From Bacteroidota bacterium (GTDB lineage Bacteria; Bacteroidota; Bacteroidia; Bacteroidales; Tenuifilaceae): 60,158 bases of DNA. Shown here in pieces: positions 45,711-55,256 of this stretch (position 1 is the stretch's first letter; each line of letters begins with the position of its first letter). The notes beneath the pieces were generated by a model. That model saw nothing but the letters and a program-made list of their open reading frames with translations, did not search any database and was not told where the DNA came from. Location of the stretch: positions 1 through 60,158 of the forward strand of contig JAKQKB010000214.1 of assembly GCA_029560875.1 (NCBI GenBank). The letters are read 5' to 3'. The position numbers and the translations under genes are program-made.

Positions 45711-46940
45711 ATGGTAACTCTCCGTTTTTTACAAAAAAATAGATTTATACATATCATTTCATTTTTATTAGTATTATCATCGTGCTCGAGTTCCCCCGAA
45801 TTAGTTCAGGTTCGGTTAAAACTTGATGATTTAAGTAAGCAGTGGGTTTACCTTTGCCAGTGGGATGGTAACCAGAATGCTGTTGTAGATTCCGTTAGAA
45901 CCAATTCAAGAGGCAAGGCCAAGTTAGAGTTTCGTACGCATAATGCAGATTTGTTTGCAATTACTGCGGATAAGAAGGAGTTCCCAATTGTAATTGTTGC
46001 AAATCCTGGCGATAGAATTGTAATAGATGGCAATTTCAGGAATTACAAGGTTGTTGGTTCAAAAGAGTCAGCCGAGGTAAAGGCAATGCAGGATAGGCTA
46101 AACAGTTTCCATAATGATTTCGAAGGTCTTAGGTTCCAGTTGCCCGATAGTGTTAATACCCCTGTAAATGACTCTATTGCTAGGTTAATCAATTTAAAAA
46201 TCGATTCATTAAAATCAGAATACAGCAATTTTGTAAAATCATATGTGAGTGGTAATCTTTTTTCACTTTCATCAATACTAGTTTTAACCGCTAAAGTTGG
46301 AGAAATGGATGTTCTTCCTTATGCGGATAATAGGCTTTTGTTCATAAAAGTTGATTCTTGCTTAAATAGGGTTTATGGCGATAAGCCTATTGTTAAGTCC
46401 TTCCGTAATTATATTTACTCCAAGGAGAAATTCTACAGTATAGACCGAAGTGCTGTGAATTTAAATGCTGGCGATTACATTCCTCCTGTTAACTTTAATT
46501 TAGTTGATGGGCGCACTGTTAGCATTCCTGGATTATGGGCTAAACTTATTCTTATTGATTTTTGGGCTAATTGGTGTGATAACTGTAAGAATCAACTTTA
46601 CAATTTTAAACCCATCAATAATGAGTTTGCAAAGAAAGGTTTACAAATAATTCAAGTTGCCGCAGATTTCAATCCAGATTCATTACATGCAGTCACAGTC
46701 CGCGATTCATTGAGTTGGATGCATATGGCTGAAGAGAATCCTTACCATTCGCAATTATTCAAATCGCTAGGTGTTATTAAACTTCCAACAAATTTTTTGA
46801 TTGACCGTTGGGGTAGAATTGTTGCTACCAACATTTATGGAGATTCACTGATATCAACACTTCACTCATTTTTAGATGTAAAGGTTGTTAAGCCTAGGGT
46901 TATTGTTGATTCTACAAAGGCAGTAACGCCCGTTCAATAA
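45711..46940 (+). CDS. TlpA-like thioredoxin lipoprotein
   Basis: A 409-residue lipoprotein with lipobox 'VLSSCSSSP' (Cys25). The N-terminal half resembles DUF4369. The C-terminal thioredoxin domain (about 255-390) has an intact redox pair Cys289-Cys292 in 'IDFWANWCDNCKNQ' and the cis-proline region 'KLPTNFLIDRWG'. It probably reduces or maintains disulfides in the periplasm. ATG 45711 was chosen over TTG 45681, because the signal peptide begins there. rsmA follows 19 bases later. Confidence 0.9.
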   Translation: MVTLRFLQKNRFIHIISFLLVLSSCSSSPELVQVRLKLDDLSKQWVYLCQWDGNQNAVVDSVRTNSRGKAKLEFRTHNADLFAITADKKEFPIVIVANPGDRIVIDGNFRNYKVVGSKESAEVKAMQDRLNSFHNDFEGLRFQLPDSVNTPVNDSIARLINLKIDSLKSEYSNFVKSYVSGNLFSLSSILVLTAKVGEMDVLPYADNRLLFIKVDSCLNRVYGDKPIVKSFRNYIYSKEKFYSIDRSAVNLNAGDYIPPVNFNLVDGRTVSIPGLWAKLILIDFWANWCDNCKNQLYNFKPINNEFAKKGLQIIQVAADFNPDSLHAVTVRDSLSWMHMAEENPYHSQLFKSLGVIKLPTNFLIDRWGRIVATNIYGDSLISTLHSFLDVKVVKPRVIVDSTKAVTPVQ

Positions 46941-46959
46941 TTAAATACTTAGAGAAATA

Positions 46960-47742
46960 ATGCCAGCGGTTAAACCAAAAAAAGAGTTAGGTCAGCACTT
47001 TTTGCACGATAAGCGAACTGCTCAAAGAATTGTTGAGAGTTTACAGGCTGTAGATGTGGACAATGTATTGGAGATTGGCCCAGGAATGGGTGTGCTAACA
47101 GTGGATTTGCTTGCAAAATATGGCGATAAGTTTTGGGCTGTAGAGATAGATAAGGAGTCTGTTGCATATCTTAACGCAACCCTGCCAGGCTTGAGTAAAA
47201 ATATTTTGGGAGAGGATTTTCTTAAAATCGATTTATCACAAAAGTTTAATGGGAAACTTGCCATTATTGGGAATTTGCCATACAACATATCGTCGCAGAT
47301 ATTTTTCAGTATTCTAGAAAATAGACAGTCGGTTACTGAGGTTGTAGCAATGGTTCAACGCGAAGTTGCGCTGAGAATTGCCGAGAAACCTGGAACTAGA
47401 ACTTACGGAATACTTAGCGTTCTGCTTCAGGCCTACTACAACATTAACTACCTATTCACAGTTAGCGAGGGAGCATTCACACCTCCGCCAAAAGTTAAGT
47501 CAGCAGTAATCCGTCTGACTCGTAATAATGCTTTGCACTTAAACTGTAACGAGGAACTTTTCTTTAAAGTTGTTAAGGCATCGTTCAATCAGCGCCGTAA
47601 AACACTGCGGAACTCAATTCGTTCGGGATTTGCATCGATAGAGATAAGCGAAAAGTTTGCACAAAAACGTGCAGAGCAACTTTCTGTTGCTGATTTTGTA
47701 GAATTGACAAACGAGGTTGAAAAATTTATAAGCAAAGCCTAG
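46960..47742 (+). CDS. rsmA: 16S rRNA dimethyladenosine transferase
   Basis: Dimethylates two adjacent adenosines in helix 45 of 16S rRNA (A1518/A1519 in E. coli numbering). The SAM-binding 'LEIGPGMGVLT', the catalytic 'GNLPYNISSQI' and the N-terminal 'KELGQHFLHDKRTAQRI' are diagnostic. The 260-residue length is normal. Its stop codon lies inside a long stem-loop (47731-47772). Confidence 0.97.
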   Translation: MPAVKPKKELGQHFLHDKRTAQRIVESLQAVDVDNVLEIGPGMGVLTVDLLAKYGDKFWAVEIDKESVAYLNATLPGLSKNILGEDFLKIDLSQKFNGKLAIIGNLPYNISSQIFFSILENRQSVTEVVAMVQREVALRIAEKPGTRTYGILSVLLQAYYNINYLFTVSEGAFTPPPKVKSAVIRLTRNNALHLNCNEELFFKVVKASFNQRRKTLRNSIRSGFASIEISEKFAQKRAEQLSVADFVELTNEVEKFISKA

Positions 47743-47772
47743 GTTTCTGTTTGCAGAAAACTAAGCTTTGCT
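47731..47772. terminator. 19-bp imperfect stem-loop spanning the rsmA stop codon
   Basis: Bases 47731-47749 pair with 47754-47772 with two mismatches around the loop TTTG. It contains the rsmA TAG (47740-47742) and lies between convergent genes. Neither side is followed by a clear T run, so it may act as a transcription barrier or RNA stabiliser rather than as a standard terminator. Confidence 0.55.
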
Positions 47773-47780
47773 CAACAACA

Positions 47781-49046
47781 CTATGCTTTTGTGTTAATAG
47801 CTTCTACTGGGCTTAATCTCGATGCAATCCAAGCCGGAACAAATCCTGACGCTATACCAATAACTGCAGAAATCAAGATGCCTCTTACAATGTTTGAAAG
47901 GGTAAGGTAAATAGAGAAGTCCGTAAAATTATTGATAAGGATTGTGCCAACAAATATTAGAAGCAGACCGATTGCGCCACCTAAAGTTGCAAGTAGCACT
48001 GACTCGTAGAGGAACTGAATCAGTATAAAATATCTTTTTGCACCCAATGCCTTTTGAATACCAATTTGGCTGGTACGTTCTTTTACTGACACAAACATAA
48101 TGTTGGCAATACCGAAACCTCCAACAATAATAGAGAAGAATGCAATAAAACCACCTGCAAAGTTTATTGAACCAAAAATTGCATCCAGGCTATCCTTCAT
48201 CAAACTGATTTGATTTAGGGCAAAATTATCATCATCGAGAGGTTTGAGCCTGTGGTGTGAGCGTAAAATTCCACGGAGTTCATCCATTAAATCGGCCACA
48301 TCAACGTTAGGCTTGGCCTTAACCATAATCCAAGGACCATTACGGCGGAAATCAACCATCGATTTTGCAACTTCCAAGGGAATTAACACTAGGTCATCGT
48401 TACTGTCCTCTCCAATCGCCGATTTTCCTTCTTTCTCAAAAACACCAATCACACTAAGTTTTTTCCCTCCAAGGTGTATTGTTTTTCCAATTGGGTCGGC
48501 TCCTTCAAAAAGATTTTTTGCAATGTTGTGACCAATAACCGTTAAATTCCTTCCTGCGTTAAGCTCGAAGGGTGAAAAGAATCGCCCCTCGGCTAGTTCG
48601 AATGACCGAATATTGTCATAATCAGTACTAACTCCGTAAATAGTAACATCGGGAATATCGTTACGCTGGTACTTAACCTGTTGCCTGAACCCAACATTGA
48701 AACAGGCAGCCTCAGTTAAGTTGCTTCTTCGGCGAATCTCCTCCATATCGTCAATGGTGGGTTGTGGCCTGTTCATATATTTCCACCAAGGGTACTCCTC
48801 GTTACCGCCCCAAGGCCATTTTTGAACATAAACCACGTTTTTCCCTAGCGATTGAAGGCTATCTCTTACATTTTTCTCAAGGCTGTCAACCATTGTAAAA
48901 ACCGAAATGATGGCGAAAATCCCAATGGTAATTCCAAAAAGCGAGAGGAACGTTCTTAGCTTATTTGCTGTAATTGCCTGATAAGCAAATGTCATGCTTT
49001 CGCGAGCCAAACGGATTAAAACGATAAACGGACGGAGAATTTTCAT
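47781..49046 (-). CDS. ABC transporter permease, MacB/FtsX type
   Basis: A 421-residue inner-membrane protein with an N-terminal cytoplasmic stretch, one membrane helix (about 28-50), a large MacB_PCD periplasmic domain (about 55-260; 'ELAEGRFFSPFELNAGRNL'), and three C-terminal helices (about 290-415) of the FtsX fold ('IALVSVKERTSQIG' region: 'KERTSQIGIQKALGAKR'). Such permeases extrude lipoproteins, peptides or macrolides with an ATPase. No ATPase gene is adjacent, so its partner lies elsewhere. Confidence 0.92.
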   Translation of the reverse strand: MKILRPFIVLIRLARESMTFAYQAITANKLRTFLSLFGITIGIFAIISVFTMVDSLEKNVRDSLQSLGKNVVYVQKWPWGGNEEYPWWKYMNRPQPTIDDMEEIRRRSNLTEAACFNVGFRQQVKYQRNDIPDVTIYGVSTDYDNIRSFELAEGRFFSPFELNAGRNLTVIGHNIAKNLFEGADPIGKTIHLGGKKLSVIGVFEKEGKSAIGEDSNDDLVLIPLEVAKSMVDFRRNGPWIMVKAKPNVDVADLMDELRGILRSHHRLKPLDDDNFALNQISLMKDSLDAIFGSINFAGGFIAFFSIIVGGFGIANIMFVSVKERTSQIGIQKALGAKRYFILIQFLYESVLLATLGGAIGLLLIFVGTILINNFTDFSIYLTLSNIVRGILISAVIGIASGFVPAWIASRLSPVEAINTKA

Positions 49047-49456
49047 AATTTATTCTATCAAAATATTCAACAATCAATTTCTAATTTCTTTTTTGCAGAT
49101 AACTTTTTAAATCATAGTAGATAAACAAAAGTATCAATTCCAAACAACTGAGCATAAAACCAACTGTTAAATACTCTGAATTTTTAGATAAAATATTTTT
49201 TCTAGGGTTTAATGCAGTGCTCGGCTTCTTTGTTACTACTCCCTTGGAATTAATCCAGTATTAAATCATTGAAAAATAGTCAAATACACCAATATTTTAT
49301 CAATACATCAACCTTTATTAAGGGCTAAATGCTAAGCTGTTGATAAATTATTTTTATTTTTTATGATGATATATTGATATTTAAAAGCTTTTAACCATTT
49401 TTACTAATTCAAACAATAAAGCGTTTTGTAATCATAATAATCTGAAAAACAGAGTA
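49047..49456. other. 410-base AT-rich divergent intergenic region
   Basis: This gap separates the minus-strand permease and purH and holds no convincing gene. On the minus strand TACTTTTG (49126-49133) fits the -7 element for the permease gene, 79 bases before its start, without a good -33. No clear promoter for purH is visible, only A/T-rich tracts. Confidence 0.5.
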
Positions 49457-50983
49457 ATGAAAGATTTTAAACCAATAAAAACTGCATTGATATCTGTTTA
49501 TCACAAAGATAAACTCGACGAAATTGTAAAATTACTCAACAGCTACAAGGTTAAAATTTACTCAACCGGCGGAACTCTTGATTTTATTGCAGGATGTGGA
49601 GTTGAGGCTACTCCAGTTGAAAACTTAACAACCTATCCTTCAATTCTAGGTGGACGAGTAAAAACGCTTCATCCTAAGATTTTTGGAGGCATTTTGGCTC
49701 GTCGCGATAACGAGAACGATTTATTTCAACTTCAAGAGTACGATATCCCTGAAATGGATTTAGTGATTGTTGACCTTTATCCATTTGAGCAAACTGTAGC
49801 ATCGGGTGCATCGGAACCCGAAATTATTGAGAAGATTGATATTGGTGGAGTTTCGCTAATTCGTGCAGCCGCTAAAAATTTCAGAGATGTTGTTATAGTT
49901 TCCAATCGTAATCAGTATTCCAAACTAATTGATATTTTACAGGGTAACCATTGCTCAACAAGCCTTGAGCAACGTAAGATGTTCGCTGCAGAGGCTTTTG
50001 GAACAACATCGCACTACGATACAGCAATTTTCAGTTACTTCAATGGCGAGTTTCCTCAGGCATCGTTTAAGAAGAGCGTTGAGGGGTTAAATACACTACG
50101 CTATGGCGAAAATCCACATCAAAAGGGAGTTTTCTATGGCGATTTGAATGCTCACTTTGAGCAACTGCATGGCAAGGAGATTTCCTACAACAACTTACTC
50201 GATATTGATGCAGCGGTTAACCTAATCAAGGAATTTTCCGATGCAACCGTGGCAATTCTTAAGCATAACAATGCTTGCGGTGTTGCTACTCGTCAGAACA
50301 TCAAGGAGGCCTGGGTTGATGCCCTTGCTGCCGACCCAGTTTCGGCTTTTGGTGGTGTAATCATTGCAAACAGAGTAGTAGATTTGGCTACGGCTGAGGA
50401 GATGAATAAAATTTTCTTTGAGGTTCTTATTGCTCCAGCCTATAACGATGATGCGTTGGAAGTTCTAAAATCAAAAAAGAACAGAATTCTTCTGACAATT
50501 AAAGATTTCCAACTGCCAAAGTATATTCACAGAACTTTGCTTAATGGCGTTTTGGTTCAGGAGCGCGATTCACATAAGGAAACTCCCGCTGAACTGAAAA
50601 TTGTTACTAATAACGCACCAACCCAACAACAGATTGACGATTTACTTTTTGCAAACATCATTGTAAAGCATTCAAAATCCAACGCAATTGTTTTTGCCAA
50701 GAATAGGCAGTTAATAGCAAGTGGTGTAGGGCAAACTTCAAGGGTCGATGCGGTTAAGCAGGCCATTGATAAGGCGCGCAACTTTAACTTCGATTTGAAT
50801 GGTGCAGTTATGGCTTCGGATGCTTTCTTCCCTTTCCCCGATAGCGTTGAGATAGCATCGAAGGCTGGTGTTAATGCGGTTATTCAGCCTGGCGGCTCGG
50901 TAAAAGACCAAGAGAGTATCGACTTTTGCAACAGTAATGGAATTGCAATGGTAATGACAGGAATAAGACACTTCAAACATTAA
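49457..50983 (+). CDS. purH: Bifunctional AICAR formyltransferase / IMP cyclohydrolase
   Basis: Carries out the last two steps of de novo IMP synthesis. The N-terminal cyclohydrolase half (1-about 195) has 'YSTGGTLDFIAGCGVEATPV' and 'LGGRVKTLHPKIFGGIL'. The C-terminal transformylase has 'LRYGENPHQKG' and 'LKHNNACGVATRQN' with the catalytic Lys-His. 508 residues is normal. It lies directly upstream of mreB by 19 bases, an arrangement widely kept in Bacteroidota. Confidence 0.97.
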   Translation: MKDFKPIKTALISVYHKDKLDEIVKLLNSYKVKIYSTGGTLDFIAGCGVEATPVENLTTYPSILGGRVKTLHPKIFGGILARRDNENDLFQLQEYDIPEMDLVIVDLYPFEQTVASGASEPEIIEKIDIGGVSLIRAAAKNFRDVVIVSNRNQYSKLIDILQGNHCSTSLEQRKMFAAEAFGTTSHYDTAIFSYFNGEFPQASFKKSVEGLNTLRYGENPHQKGVFYGDLNAHFEQLHGKEISYNNLLDIDAAVNLIKEFSDATVAILKHNNACGVATRQNIKEAWVDALAADPVSAFGGVIIANRVVDLATAEEMNKIFFEVLIAPAYNDDALEVLKSKKNRILLTIKDFQLPKYIHRTLLNGVLVQERDSHKETPAELKIVTNNAPTQQQIDDLLFANIIVKHSKSNAIVFAKNRQLIASGVGQTSRVDAVKQAIDKARNFNFDLNGAVMASDAFFPFPDSVEIASKAGVNAVIQPGGSVKDQESIDFCNSNGIAMVMTGIRHFKH

Positions 50984-51002
50984 AATATAATACTTTCAAG
51001 AT

Positions 51003-52025
51003 ATGGGACTTTTTTCATTTTTGACACAGGAATTGGCCATCGACTTGGGTACAGCCAATACCATCATTCTTTACAACGACAAAATTGTAGTGGATCAGCC
51101 TTCGATAGTAGCCATTGACCATGCAACCGGAAAGATGATTGCAATTGGCGAGGAGGCTCGTGCAATGCACGGTAAAACTCACGAAAACATCAGAACCATT
51201 CGTCCATTACGCGACGGCGTTATTGCAGACTTCAACGCTGCAGAGCAGATGATTCGCGGTATGATTAAGATGATTAATACCAAGAATATGGTTTTTACCC
51301 CATCGCTGCGTATGGTAATTGGTATTCCAAGCGGAAGTACCGAGGTGGAGATTCGTGCGGTTCGCGACTCATCAGAGCATGCTGGAGGTAGAGATGTATA
51401 TTTGATTTACGAGCCAATGGCTGCTGCACTGGGTATTGGCCTTGATGTTTTAGCTCCCGAAGGAAGCATGGTTGTTGACATAGGAGGTGGTACAACCGAG
51501 ATTGCAGTTATAGCCCTTGGTGGTATTGTTTGCAATAAGTCGGTACGTATTGCTGGGGATGGTTTTACCTCAGATATTCAGGCTTACATGCGTCATCAAC
51601 ATAACGTGAAGATTGGTGAGCGTACTGCCGAGGATATTAAGATTCAGGTTGGTTCTGCATTGCCCGATTTGGATAATCCTCCAGCCGATTTCATTGTACG
51701 TGGTCCAAACCTTATGACAGCATTGCCAATTGAGGTGCCTGTATCTTATCAAGAAATTGCATACTGCTTGGATAAATCGCTTTCAAAGGTTGAATCAGCA
51801 ATCTTTAACGTGCTTGAGCAAACTCCACCAGAACTTTACGCCGATATCGTTCAAAAAGGTATTTACCTTGCTGGAGGTGGTGCGCTACTTCGCGGTTTGG
51901 ATAAGCGATTATCAGAAAAAGTTAATATCCCATTCCACGTAGCCGAGGATCCATTGCATGCAGTGGCCCGCGGAACAGGAATAGCTTTGAAGAATGTAGA
52001 TAAGTTCCCATTCCTAATGCGATAA
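51003..52025 (+). CDS. mreB: Rod-shape protein MreB (actin-like)
   Basis: Forms membrane-associated filaments that direct cell wall elongation. 340 residues. 'AIDLGTANTIILYND', 'PSGSTEVEIRAV', 'MVVDIGGGTTEIAVIALGG' and 'GIYLAGGGALLRGLD' are the actin-type nucleotide-binding motifs. First gene of the mreBCD-mrdA-rodA block. Confidence 0.98.
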   Translation: MGLFSFLTQELAIDLGTANTIILYNDKIVVDQPSIVAIDHATGKMIAIGEEARAMHGKTHENIRTIRPLRDGVIADFNAAEQMIRGMIKMINTKNMVFTPSLRMVIGIPSGSTEVEIRAVRDSSEHAGGRDVYLIYEPMAAALGIGLDVLAPEGSMVVDIGGGTTEIAVIALGGIVCNKSVRIAGDGFTSDIQAYMRHQHNVKIGERTAEDIKIQVGSALPDLDNPPADFIVRGPNLMTALPIEVPVSYQEIAYCLDKSLSKVESAIFNVLEQTPPELYADIVQKGIYLAGGGALLRGLDKRLSEKVNIPFHVAEDPLHAVARGTGIALKNVDKFPFLMR

Positions 52026-52062
52026 TTATTCGCATTAGGTTTGAACCTAGTAAACTTTACCG

Positions 52063-52893
52063 ATGAACAATTTTATTCGATTCCTTGAGAGGTTTCACTT
52101 TGTAATACTATTCATTCTGCTTTTTGCAATTTCGCTTTGGATGTACTTGGATACAACCTATTACCAAAAGGCACAGGTGGGTAGATTAACTAAGGGTATT
52201 TCGGGTGTTATTGCTGGACAGTTCAGCAATATTGGTCAGTACATGAACCTAAAACGTTCTAATATTGAACTTAAAATGGAGAATGTTGCCCTAAGGAATG
52301 AAATTGAACGGCTAAAGGTTACCCTGGAGGAAAAAGGATTCTCAACTAGAATTGACAGTTTGAATGGTGCCAGATATTTACATATTCCTGCAAGAGTTGT
52401 AAATAACTCGGTAAACCGTCAGCATAACTTTATAACCCTAAATGTTGGTCTTAACGAAGGGATTAGCCAAGGAATGGGGGTTGTTTGTAGCGATGGAGTA
52501 GTTGGGGTTGTGGCATCTGTTTCGCGAGATTTTTGTACAGCGATTTCTGTATTAAACACTGACCTCAAGATTTCGGCAAGACATCGCAAATCGGGTGTTT
52601 TTGGCTCTCTTTCGTGGGATGGATTAAGTTATCGAGAGGTGGTTTTACGAGACGTTCCTTTGCATGTTAATATTGCACAAGGCGATACTATTGTTACCAG
52701 CGGTTTTTCTGCAATTTTTCCTCGCGATATTCCTATTGGCACAATTTCGGAATTTTATAAAAAGGACGGTAGTTTCTACACTATTCGGGTTTTGCTGTTG
52801 ACAGATTTCAAACAGCTCGATTATGTTTATGCAGTAAAATCGTACGATAATCCAGAGATTACAAAAATTGAAATAAATAGTAAGAATGATTAA
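52063..52893 (+). CDS. mreC: Rod-shape protein MreC
   Basis: A bitopic membrane protein linking MreB to periplasmic wall synthases. 276 residues with a membrane helix at about 12-30, a coiled coil at about 65-95, and a beta-barrel periplasmic domain starting 'RVVNNSVNRQHNFITLNVG'. Its end overlaps mreD by 8 bases. Confidence 0.95.
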   Translation: MNNFIRFLERFHFVILFILLFAISLWMYLDTTYYQKAQVGRLTKGISGVIAGQFSNIGQYMNLKRSNIELKMENVALRNEIERLKVTLEEKGFSTRIDSLNGARYLHIPARVVNNSVNRQHNFITLNVGLNEGISQGMGVVCSDGVVGVVASVSRDFCTAISVLNTDLKISARHRKSGVFGSLSWDGLSYREVVLRDVPLHVNIAQGDTIVTSGFSAIFPRDIPIGTISEFYKKDGSFYTIRVLLLTDFKQLDYVYAVKSYDNPEITKIEINSKND

Positions 52894-53395
52894 GCAGTTA
52901 CCTCGTTATCTTTTACTTTTCGTTGTACTAATAACCCTGCAGGTTTTGGTTTTTAACAACATAAACCTAAGTGGGTATATTAACCCTTATATCTACGTTC
53001 TTTTCATTCTGCTTCTTCCATTTAGCATTCCTAATTGGGTTTTATTAATCATTGGCTTTTTCACAGGGTTTACTGTCGATTACTATATGAATACCTTGGG
53101 GTTACACACATCCGCATCGGTGCTTCTCACTTTTGTGCGACCCACTGTTCTTTCGTGGATGAGTTACCGCGACGATTTGGATAGGTTCGACTCCCCTGGA
53201 ATTGGAAGTAGCGGTTTGGAATGGTTTCTTCGATATGCAGTAATATCAGTGCTTATTCATCATACGGCATTATTTATTTTAGAAACATTCTCGTTTTACC
53301 ATTTTCACATTACTTTACTCAGAATAATTTTGAGTACTCTTTTCACAACATTATTCATTGTGTTATTTGAACTTGTACGTTCAGGTAGAAAGTAG
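52886..53395 (+). CDS. mreD: Rod-shape protein MreD
   Basis: A small polytopic inner-membrane protein of the elongasome, 169 residues with about five membrane segments. It is recognised mostly from its place between mreC and mrdA and from the MreD-like 'NINLSGYINPYIYVLFILLL' start. Confidence 0.92.
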   Translation: MIKQLPRYLLLFVVLITLQVLVFNNINLSGYINPYIYVLFILLLPFSIPNWVLLIIGFFTGFTVDYYMNTLGLHTSASVLLTFVRPTVLSWMSYRDDLDRFDSPGIGSSGLEWFLRYAVISVLIHHTALFILETFSFYHFHITLLRIILSTLFTTLFIVLFELVRSGRK

Positions 53396-53402
53396 GTAAA
53401 CC

Positions 53403-55256
53403 GTGCAGCTGAATATAACAACCGACAAAAAGTACATTGTTTCAGGGATTATAATCCTTGTATTCGTTGTCATTATTATCAAACTATTCTACATTCAGGT
53501 TGTTGATAGCCGTTACAAGTTCTCGGCAAACAACAACGTGCTTCGTTACATTACACAGTATCCTGCACGTGGACTCATATTCGATAGAAATGGTGATTTA
53601 TTGGTAGCCAATCAGGTGGTTTACGACTTAATGATTGTTAAGAACCAAGTAAAACCTTTTGACACTCTGGAGTTTGCTTCTATGTTAGGATTCACTGCGG
53701 AGCAGGTGAAAGATGCGTTTGAACAAGTTCGTAAGCAAAAAGGCTATTCTCCCCGCAAATCAGTAGTATTGCTAAAGCAAATATCGGATTCATCGTATGC
53801 TCGTTTGCAGGAAGTCCTTTACAAGTATCAGGGTTTTGAGGTTCAGCCCCGTACGGTACGAACTTATCCTCGCAGAATTGCAGGTCACCTTTTCGGTTAT
53901 GTTGGCGAAGTTGATGAGTCTGTGGTAAAGGAGCAACCTTACTACCAACAGGGCGATTATATCGGAATTAACGGGATTGAGAAATACTACGAGAATGAGC
54001 TCCGTGGTGTTAAAGGGGTCAATATATTTATGGTTGATGTGCACAACCGTATAAAAGGCCCTTATGAGGAGGGACGTTTCGATTCCATAGCCAAGGTTGG
54101 TAAAAATCTTATATCGACAATTGATGCTGACTTACAGGAGTACGGCGAAAAGTTAATGATTAATAAGATTGGTAGCGTTGTGGCTATTGAGCCCAAAACT
54201 GGGGAAGTTTTAGCCATGATTTCCAGTCCAACCTATAATCCTGAGTTGCTTGTTGGTAGGGATAGAGCGGATAATTTTAGAAATCTTCAAAACGATTCGC
54301 TTAAACCAATCTTCAACCGTTCAATAATGGCGCTTTACCCTCCGGGGTCAACGTTTAAGGTTGTAAATGCACTTATTGGCTTGCAGGAGGAGGTTCTTGC
54401 TCCATCAACAAGATACGCCTGTTACGGACGATACACTGTAGGTAGAGGAGTGGGGTGCCATAATCACTCATCACCACTGGATTTAGAGCATTCTATTGCT
54501 GCATCGTGCAATACTTATTACTGTCATGTATTCCGAAATATAATCGATAAACGTGAATTCAACTCAATAGAGGATGGCTTTAACAACTGGAAGCAGCATG
54601 TGGAGTCGTTTGGGTATGGCAACAAACTGGGAATTGATTTACCTAACGAGCTAAAAGGGATAGTGCCATCGGTTAACTTTTACAATAAATATTTCCGCAA
54701 AGGCGGATGGAGTTCATTAACCATTATTTCACTCTCAATAGGTCAGGGAGAGTTAGGAACAACTCCATTGCAGATGGCCAACTTGGTTTCGGCCATAGCT
54801 AACAGGGGCCATTACTACACTCCTCATATCGTAAAAGATATTGAAGGGAATGATGCAATTGACCACAAGTATTACGAGAAACATGTTACATCGGTAGACT
54901 CCAGTTACTATAAGTATATTATTAATGGTATGGATTTGGCCGTTAATGCTCCTGCAGGTAGCGGTAGTACAGCACGAATTGCAGCAATACCCGATGTAGT
55001 TGTATGCGGAAAAACAGGAACATCCCAGAATCCTCATGGTGAGGACCATTCTGTGTTTTTTGCTTTTGCACCAAAGGATGACCCCAAGATTGCCATAGCT
55101 GTTTATGTTGAGAATGCGGGTTTTGGTGCAACCTGGGCTGCTCCAATTGCAAGTTTAATGATTGAGAAATATTTGAAAGATTCTATATCCAGACCATATT
55201 TAGAGGAGTATTTATTAAAAGCAAACTTATTAGACCGTCGTGCAAAAAGGAAATAA
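53403..55256 (+). CDS. mrdA: Penicillin-binding protein 2 (elongasome transpeptidase)
   Basis: The class B transpeptidase that cross-links peptidoglycan during elongation. 617 residues with a membrane anchor (about 12-30), a pedestal domain (about 45-225) and a transpeptidase domain. The catalytic Ser316 and Lys319 are in 'YPPGSTFK', the SxN motif is Ser368-Asn370, and Lys537 begins 'KTGTSQNPHG'. Start is GTG at 53403. Its end overlaps rodA by 17 bases. Confidence 0.96.
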   Translation: MQLNITTDKKYIVSGIIILVFVVIIIKLFYIQVVDSRYKFSANNNVLRYITQYPARGLIFDRNGDLLVANQVVYDLMIVKNQVKPFDTLEFASMLGFTAEQVKDAFEQVRKQKGYSPRKSVVLLKQISDSSYARLQEVLYKYQGFEVQPRTVRTYPRRIAGHLFGYVGEVDESVVKEQPYYQQGDYIGINGIEKYYENELRGVKGVNIFMVDVHNRIKGPYEEGRFDSIAKVGKNLISTIDADLQEYGEKLMINKIGSVVAIEPKTGEVLAMISSPTYNPELLVGRDRADNFRNLQNDSLKPIFNRSIMALYPPGSTFKVVNALIGLQEEVLAPSTRYACYGRYTVGRGVGCHNHSSPLDLEHSIAASCNTYYCHVFRNIIDKREFNSIEDGFNNWKQHVESFGYGNKLGIDLPNELKGIVPSVNFYNKYFRKGGWSSLTIISLSIGQGELGTTPLQMANLVSAIANRGHYYTPHIVKDIEGNDAIDHKYYEKHVTSVDSSYYKYIINGMDLAVNAPAGSGSTARIAAIPDVVVCGKTGTSQNPHGEDHSVFFAFAPKDDPKIAIAVYVENAGFGATWAAPIASLMIEKYLKDSISRPYLEEYLLKANLLDRRAKRK

